Under the pieces are notes generated by a model. The model had not been told where the DNA came from, searched no databases, and saw nothing but the letters and a program-made list of their open reading frames with translations. The position numbers and the translations under genes are program-made. Positions 34,528 to 37,075 of a stretch of 37,075 bases of DNA are shown piece by piece; position 1 is the stretch's first letter, and every line of letters begins with the position of its first letter. This DNA comes from Prevotellaceae bacterium UBA2448 (GTDB lineage Bacteria; Bacteroidota; Bacteroidia; Bacteroidales; Bacteroidaceae): contig DDQG01000023.1 in NCBI GenBank assembly GCA_002342585.1, forward strand, positions 1,706-38,780, in the 5' to 3' direction.

Positions 34528-34600
34528 AGCGATAGACGGGACTCGAACCCGCGACCCTCGGCTTGGGAAGCCAATGCTCTACCAACTGAGCCACTATCGC
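34528..34600 (-). tRNA. tRNA-Gly, anticodon CCC
   Basis: The cloverleaf folds on the minus strand: acceptor stem GCGATAG/CTATCGC (34594-34600 with 34529-34535), D-arm with AGTTGGTAGAG, anticodon stem TTGGC/GCCGA around the loop TTCCCAA (anticodon CCC, reading GGG), and T-arm GGTTCGAGTCC. The discriminator is T at 34528, and CCA is not encoded. Confidence 0.95.
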
Positions 34601-34619
34601 AAAAAACGCAAAAACTTCG

Positions 34620-34650
34620 CAAATGTATGAAAAATCTATGACCCTACAAT
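34620..34650 (-). promoter_or_regulatory. Promoter of the tRNA-Gly/nhaD unit
   Basis: The minus strand reads TACATTTG at -7 (34620-34627), with ATTG (34647-34650) at the -33 position, 19 bp away and one base off TTTG. The distance to the tRNA 5' end is about 20 bp. Confidence 0.55.
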
Positions 34651-34671
34651 ACTTTTAAAAACAAAAATCCT

Positions 34672-34679
34672 TAACTTTG
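34672..34679 (+). promoter_or_regulatory. -7 promoter element of recF
   Basis: TAACTTTG, an exact TAnnTTTG match, lies 28 bp before the recF ATG. The -33 position is only T-rich. It is divergent from the tRNA promoter. Confidence 0.55.
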
Positions 34680-34707
34680 CCGAAAACATACACATTATTC
34701 ATACCGA

Positions 34708-35808
34708 ATGACACTAAAACACCTCACAATTCTGAACTATCGCAACATAGCTACCGCAGAACTCGACTTCTCTCCGAAGATAAACTGCTTCCTCGGTAGC
34801 AATGGTGAAGGCAAGACCAATGTGCTCGATGCCATCTACTTTCTGTCCTTCGCCAAGAGCACAGCATGCAGCATAGACTCTCAGAACATCCGACACGGAG
34901 AAGAGGTGATGATGCTGCAGGGCATCTACGACTTGAACGGCAGCGAAGAAGAAATCACCTGCGGCATGCGACTCCATCAGAAAAAACACGTAAAGCGAAA
35001 CAAAAAAGAATACCGGAAACTCTCCGAACACATCGGACTGCTGCCACTCATCCTCGTATCGCCCAATGACACAGAACTCATCCTCGGAGGCAGCGACCAG
35101 CGCCGCCGCTTCATGGACGTAGTCATATCCCAATACGACAACGAATACATCCAGGCTCTTGTAGCCTACAACAAAGCCCTTAACGAGCGCAACGCCATGC
35201 TTCGTGCCGACGAGGAACCCAATCCCGACATCATCAGCATCTACGAACAGATGATGGCACAGCACGGCACAGTAATCTACCGCAAGCGCACAGCCTTCAT
35301 CGAAGAATTCATCCCCGTATTCCAGCAGTTCCACAACGCCATCACAGGCGGCAAGGAAACCGTCAGCATCCAATACACCAGTCACGGACAACGAGGCGAC
35401 CTGCTCGAAGTCATCCAGCGCGATCGAGCCAAAGACCGCATCATGGGCTACTCCCTGCATGGCATACATAAAGACGAACTCGAAATGCAACTCGCAGGCT
35501 ATCCTCTCAAGCGCGAAGGCTCACAAGGTCAGAACAAATCCTACCTCATAGCCCTCAAACTCGCACAGTTCGACTTCCTCAAGCGCACAGGCAGCCGCAC
35601 CACCCCCATCATCCTCTTCGACGATATCTTCGACAAACTCGATACAGAGCGAATGGAAAACATCATCGCCCTCATCACCCAACCCGACTTCGGTCAGATA
35701 TTCATCACCGACACCAATCGGGAAAACCTCGACCGCATCCTCTCCAAAACCAACGATGACTATAAAATATTCCAAGTACAAGGGGGAGAGTTAGGAGTTA
35801 GGAGTTAG
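34708..35808 (+). CDS. recF: DNA replication/repair protein RecF
   Basis: This SMC-like ATPase loads RecA at single-strand gaps. The 366 residues are the usual length. Walker A is GSNGEGKTN (about 30-38), the ABC-type signature region reads GSQGQNKSYLIALKLAQ, and Walker B is IILFDDIFDKLD. The family GPHRDD stretch appears as HGIHKDEL. It lies beside the DUF721/DciA-like gene, as in many Bacteroidota. The last residues (ELGVRS) and the stop TAG are encoded by the GTTAGGA tandem array, so the original C-terminus may have been replaced. Confidence 0.95.
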   Translation: MTLKHLTILNYRNIATAELDFSPKINCFLGSNGEGKTNVLDAIYFLSFAKSTACSIDSQNIRHGEEVMMLQGIYDLNGSEEEITCGMRLHQKKHVKRNKKEYRKLSEHIGLLPLILVSPNDTELILGGSDQRRRFMDVVISQYDNEYIQALVAYNKALNERNAMLRADEEPNPDIISIYEQMMAQHGTVIYRKRTAFIEEFIPVFQQFHNAITGGKETVSIQYTSHGQRGDLLEVIQRDRAKDRIMGYSLHGIHKDELEMQLAGYPLKREGSQGQNKSYLIALKLAQFDFLKRTGSRTTPIILFDDIFDKLDTERMENIIALITQPDFGQIFITDTNRENLDRILSKTNDDYKIFQVQGGELGVRS

Positions 35809-35920
35809 GAGTTAGGAGTTAGGAGTTAGGAGTTGAAAGTTAAGAGTTAAAAGTTAAGAGTTAACGAAAACGAAAACGAAAACGAAAACTCAATAACCTA
35901 TAACCTATAACCAATAACCA
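35790..35920 (+). repeat. Composite tandem array D (heptamers with a hexamer block)
   Basis: The order is six GTTAGGA units (35790-35831), GTTGAAA, then GTTAAGA/GTTAAAA units to about 35866, a hexamer block of about four AAAACG (to 35890), and four units ATAACCT, ATAACCT, ATAACCA, ATAACCA (35893-35920). The array starts inside recF, supplies its TAG stop in the third unit, and ends 8 bp before the GTG start of the next gene. Confidence 0.92.
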
Positions 35921-35928
35921 TTCCAAAG

Positions 35929-36219
35929 GTGAGAAAAAGTAACACAGAAAAAATAGGAACCCTCATTCAGCAATTCCTCCGCGAGGAAGGGCTCGAAACC
36001 CCGTACAACCAATTCAAGCTCATGAAAGCCCTTGAAGAAATCCTTGGTCACGGCATCTCCCGCTATATAGGCAATACCTATGTTCGTAACCAGACCCTCT
36101 TCGTTGAAATGCGTTCCCCAGTCCTCAAGCAGGAACTCACCATGAAGCGTACAAAACTCACCCAACGCCTGAACGCCCAAGTCGGCACCCAAGTCATTGC
36201 CGACATTCGATTCGTATAA
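35929..36219 (+). CDS. DUF721/DciA-like protein
   Basis: A protein of 96 residues of the DUF721 (DciA-related) family; in many bacteria without DnaC/DnaI, DciA helps load the replicative helicase. Recognisable stretches are the N-terminal RKSNTEKIGTLIQQFLREEG and the YIGNTYVRNQTLFVEMRSPVLKQELTM region. The GTG at 35929 is the only start that gives the usual MRxSNT beginning; no ATG is available in the frame nearby. It starts right after the tandem array, with no Shine-Dalgarno site seen. Probably co-transcribed with recF. Confidence 0.85.
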   Translation: MRKSNTEKIGTLIQQFLREEGLETPYNQFKLMKALEEILGHGISRYIGNTYVRNQTLFVEMRSPVLKQELTMKRTKLTQRLNAQVGTQVIADIRFV

Positions 36220-36243
36220 TAAGGACGAAAAACGAAAACAAGA

Positions 36244-36765
36244 ATGTCAACAATCAAACTCAAAAACATCCTACTTTTCCTTCTCATCTCCATCTCCGCA
36301 TGGAGCAACGACAGCATTAACCGCCCCACAGCACCCCAACTGGAATACGTCATGCAACTGAAAGTGCGTCTTGGTGAAACCTATACCATTGGAAACACCC
36401 AGTACGGAAAGCGCACAGTAGTACCCATCACAGGTGGCACCTTCGAAGGTCCCCTGCTCCGCGGAACAATCCTCAATGGAGGAGCTGACTACCAACTCAG
36501 CCGATCTGCAGGACGCAACGAACTCGAAGCCATCTACTCCATCCAGACTCACGACGGCGTATATATCCATGTTCGCAATCGCGGCATCGTAGTCAACGGC
36601 AAAAACGCCTCAGGAACTCCCACCACGTACTTCAAGGCAGCTCCAATATTCGAAGCCCCTTCCGACAGCAAATACTCCTGGCTCAACGACGCACTTTTCA
36701 TCTGCGAGCCAGAATTCTCCCCCCACTTTAAAGGAGTCATCCTCAACATCTGGAAAATAAAATAA
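36244..36765 (+). CDS. DUF3237-domain protein, probably exported
   Basis: The 173 residues begin with a signal-like segment (LKNILLFLLISISAWSND, cleavage near residue 21). The rest matches the DUF3237 pattern: GGTFEGPLLRGTILNGGADYQ, EAIYSIQTHDGVYIHVRNRGI, and YFKAAPIFEAPSDSKYSWLNDALFIC. The family forms beta-barrels with no firmly known function. It starts 24 bp after the DUF721 gene and may be part of the recF operon. Confidence 0.82.
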   Translation: MSTIKLKNILLFLLISISAWSNDSINRPTAPQLEYVMQLKVRLGETYTIGNTQYGKRTVVPITGGTFEGPLLRGTILNGGADYQLSRSAGRNELEAIYSIQTHDGVYIHVRNRGIVVNGKNASGTPTTYFKAAPIFEAPSDSKYSWLNDALFICEPEFSPHFKGVILNIWKIK

Positions 36766-37075
36766 CAACTCTCGCCTGTCTATAACCAACTACCAATAGT
36801 CAACAATCATTACTCTAACTATCAGTCCCTTACGCTCAAAGTGTCCTTTTTGTCATTCGTCATTTGAGGGGTGTTCTGATATCTGATTGAACGGGGGGAA
36901 CTATATAGGTAGGGGGTATATATTATATTATTATTTAAATTTATATTATTATTATTTATTATAACATCAACATTGCAAAACGCCCCCAAAAGGACAAAGG
37001 ACAAAAAGGACGTTTTTCTTTTTGTCACTTTTTGCATGTCGCAAAATGTTAAAAAATAAACAAAAGTCACTTTTC
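36766..37075. other. AT-rich gene-free region with an inverted repeat
   Basis: There is no convincing gene in these 310 bp. Positions 36920-36965 are almost pure A/T. A perfect 12-bp inverted repeat flanks it: GTCCTTTTTGTC at 36843-36854 and GACAAAAAGGAC at 37000-37011. GTCATTC/GTCATTT (36852-36865) and AGGACAA twice (from 36991) again have a 7-bp period. GTCACTTTT occurs twice near the end. A minus-strand open frame here is compositionally unlike a gene. Confidence 0.6.

Noticed and set aside
34502..34594. An in-frame N-terminal extension of NhaD (MAQLVEHWLPKPRVAGSSPV...)
   Set aside because: It is the read-through of the tRNA-Gly gene on the same strand; the same false peptide is seen wherever such tRNAs are translated. 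The true start is at 34501.
850..35920. Heptamer arrays as a CRISPR array
   Set aside because: Units are 6-7 bp and directly adjacent, with no spacers, and no cas gene is in the window.
36822..37070. Open frame on the minus strand in the terminal AT-rich gap
   Set aside because: It runs through an almost pure A/T tract giving Asn/Ile runs, and has no domain or signal.

Overview
The window reads as a chromosomal segment of an anaerobic Bacteroidales bacterium, most likely Prevotellaceae (Prevotella/Segatella). Promoters match the Bacteroidota -33/-7 type (TTTG, about 19 bp, TAnnTTTG), Shine-Dalgarno sequences are mostly absent, and several gene families (Rnf with an attached RseC-like gene, OadG-A-B with a Bacteroidota-type alpha subunit, the debranching enzyme/GT4/GH57 glycogen operon) have the usual Bacteroidales arrangement. 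No phage, insertion sequence, CRISPR array or conjugative element was seen. The taxon is inferred from memory of these families, not from a search.

Layout. 0.2-5.6 kb (+): a Crp/Fnr-type regulator, an M3 oligopeptidase, a small lipoprotein, dCMP deaminase and an S41 (CtpA-type) protease. Their junctions are filled with heptanucleotide tandem arrays. 5.7-6.9 kb (+): a lone DUF4143-type ATPase. 7.0-10.5 kb (+): pyruvate:ferredoxin oxidoreductase. 10.6-11.7 kb (-): alanine dehydrogenase. 11.9-15.4 kb (+): a sodium-pumping decarboxylase (gamma, alpha with biotin domain, beta), then class II aldolase (15.5-16.5 kb). 16.5-19.7 kb (-): a Wza/SLBB exporter and an initiating sugar-phosphate transferase. 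19.8-25.7 kb (-): rseC-rnfB-C-D-G-E-A. 25.8-30.5 kb (-): glycogen operon, with a divergent Crp/Fnr regulator. 31.4-34.6 kb (-): tRNA-Gly(CCC), nhaD, a short miaA and a lipid-kinase-like gene. 34.7-36.8 kb (+): recF, a DciA/DUF721 protein and a DUF3237 protein, followed by an AT-rich gap.

Metabolic theme. Pyruvate:ferredoxin oxidoreductase makes reduced ferredoxin. Rnf oxidises ferredoxin with NAD+ and exports ions. The OadGAB-type decarboxylase exports Na+, and NhaD exchanges Na+ for H+. The window therefore carries much of a sodium/ferredoxin energy circuit beside glycolytic (aldolase) and storage-polysaccharide (glycogen) genes.

Most unusual signal. At least four tandem arrays share a 7-bp period but not a sequence (GTTGAAA, TAACGGT, ATTAGAC/ATTTGAC, GTTAGGA, GTTAAGA, ATAACCT). 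They start at or inside the 3' ends of genes, supply the stop codon, and fill the space to the next start codon. Because 7 is not a multiple of 3 and these units contain TGA, TAG or TAA, each such array closes all three forward reading frames within about 21 nt. A fifth stretch of the same class lies inside the M3 peptidase gene, built from units that stay open in the frame used.
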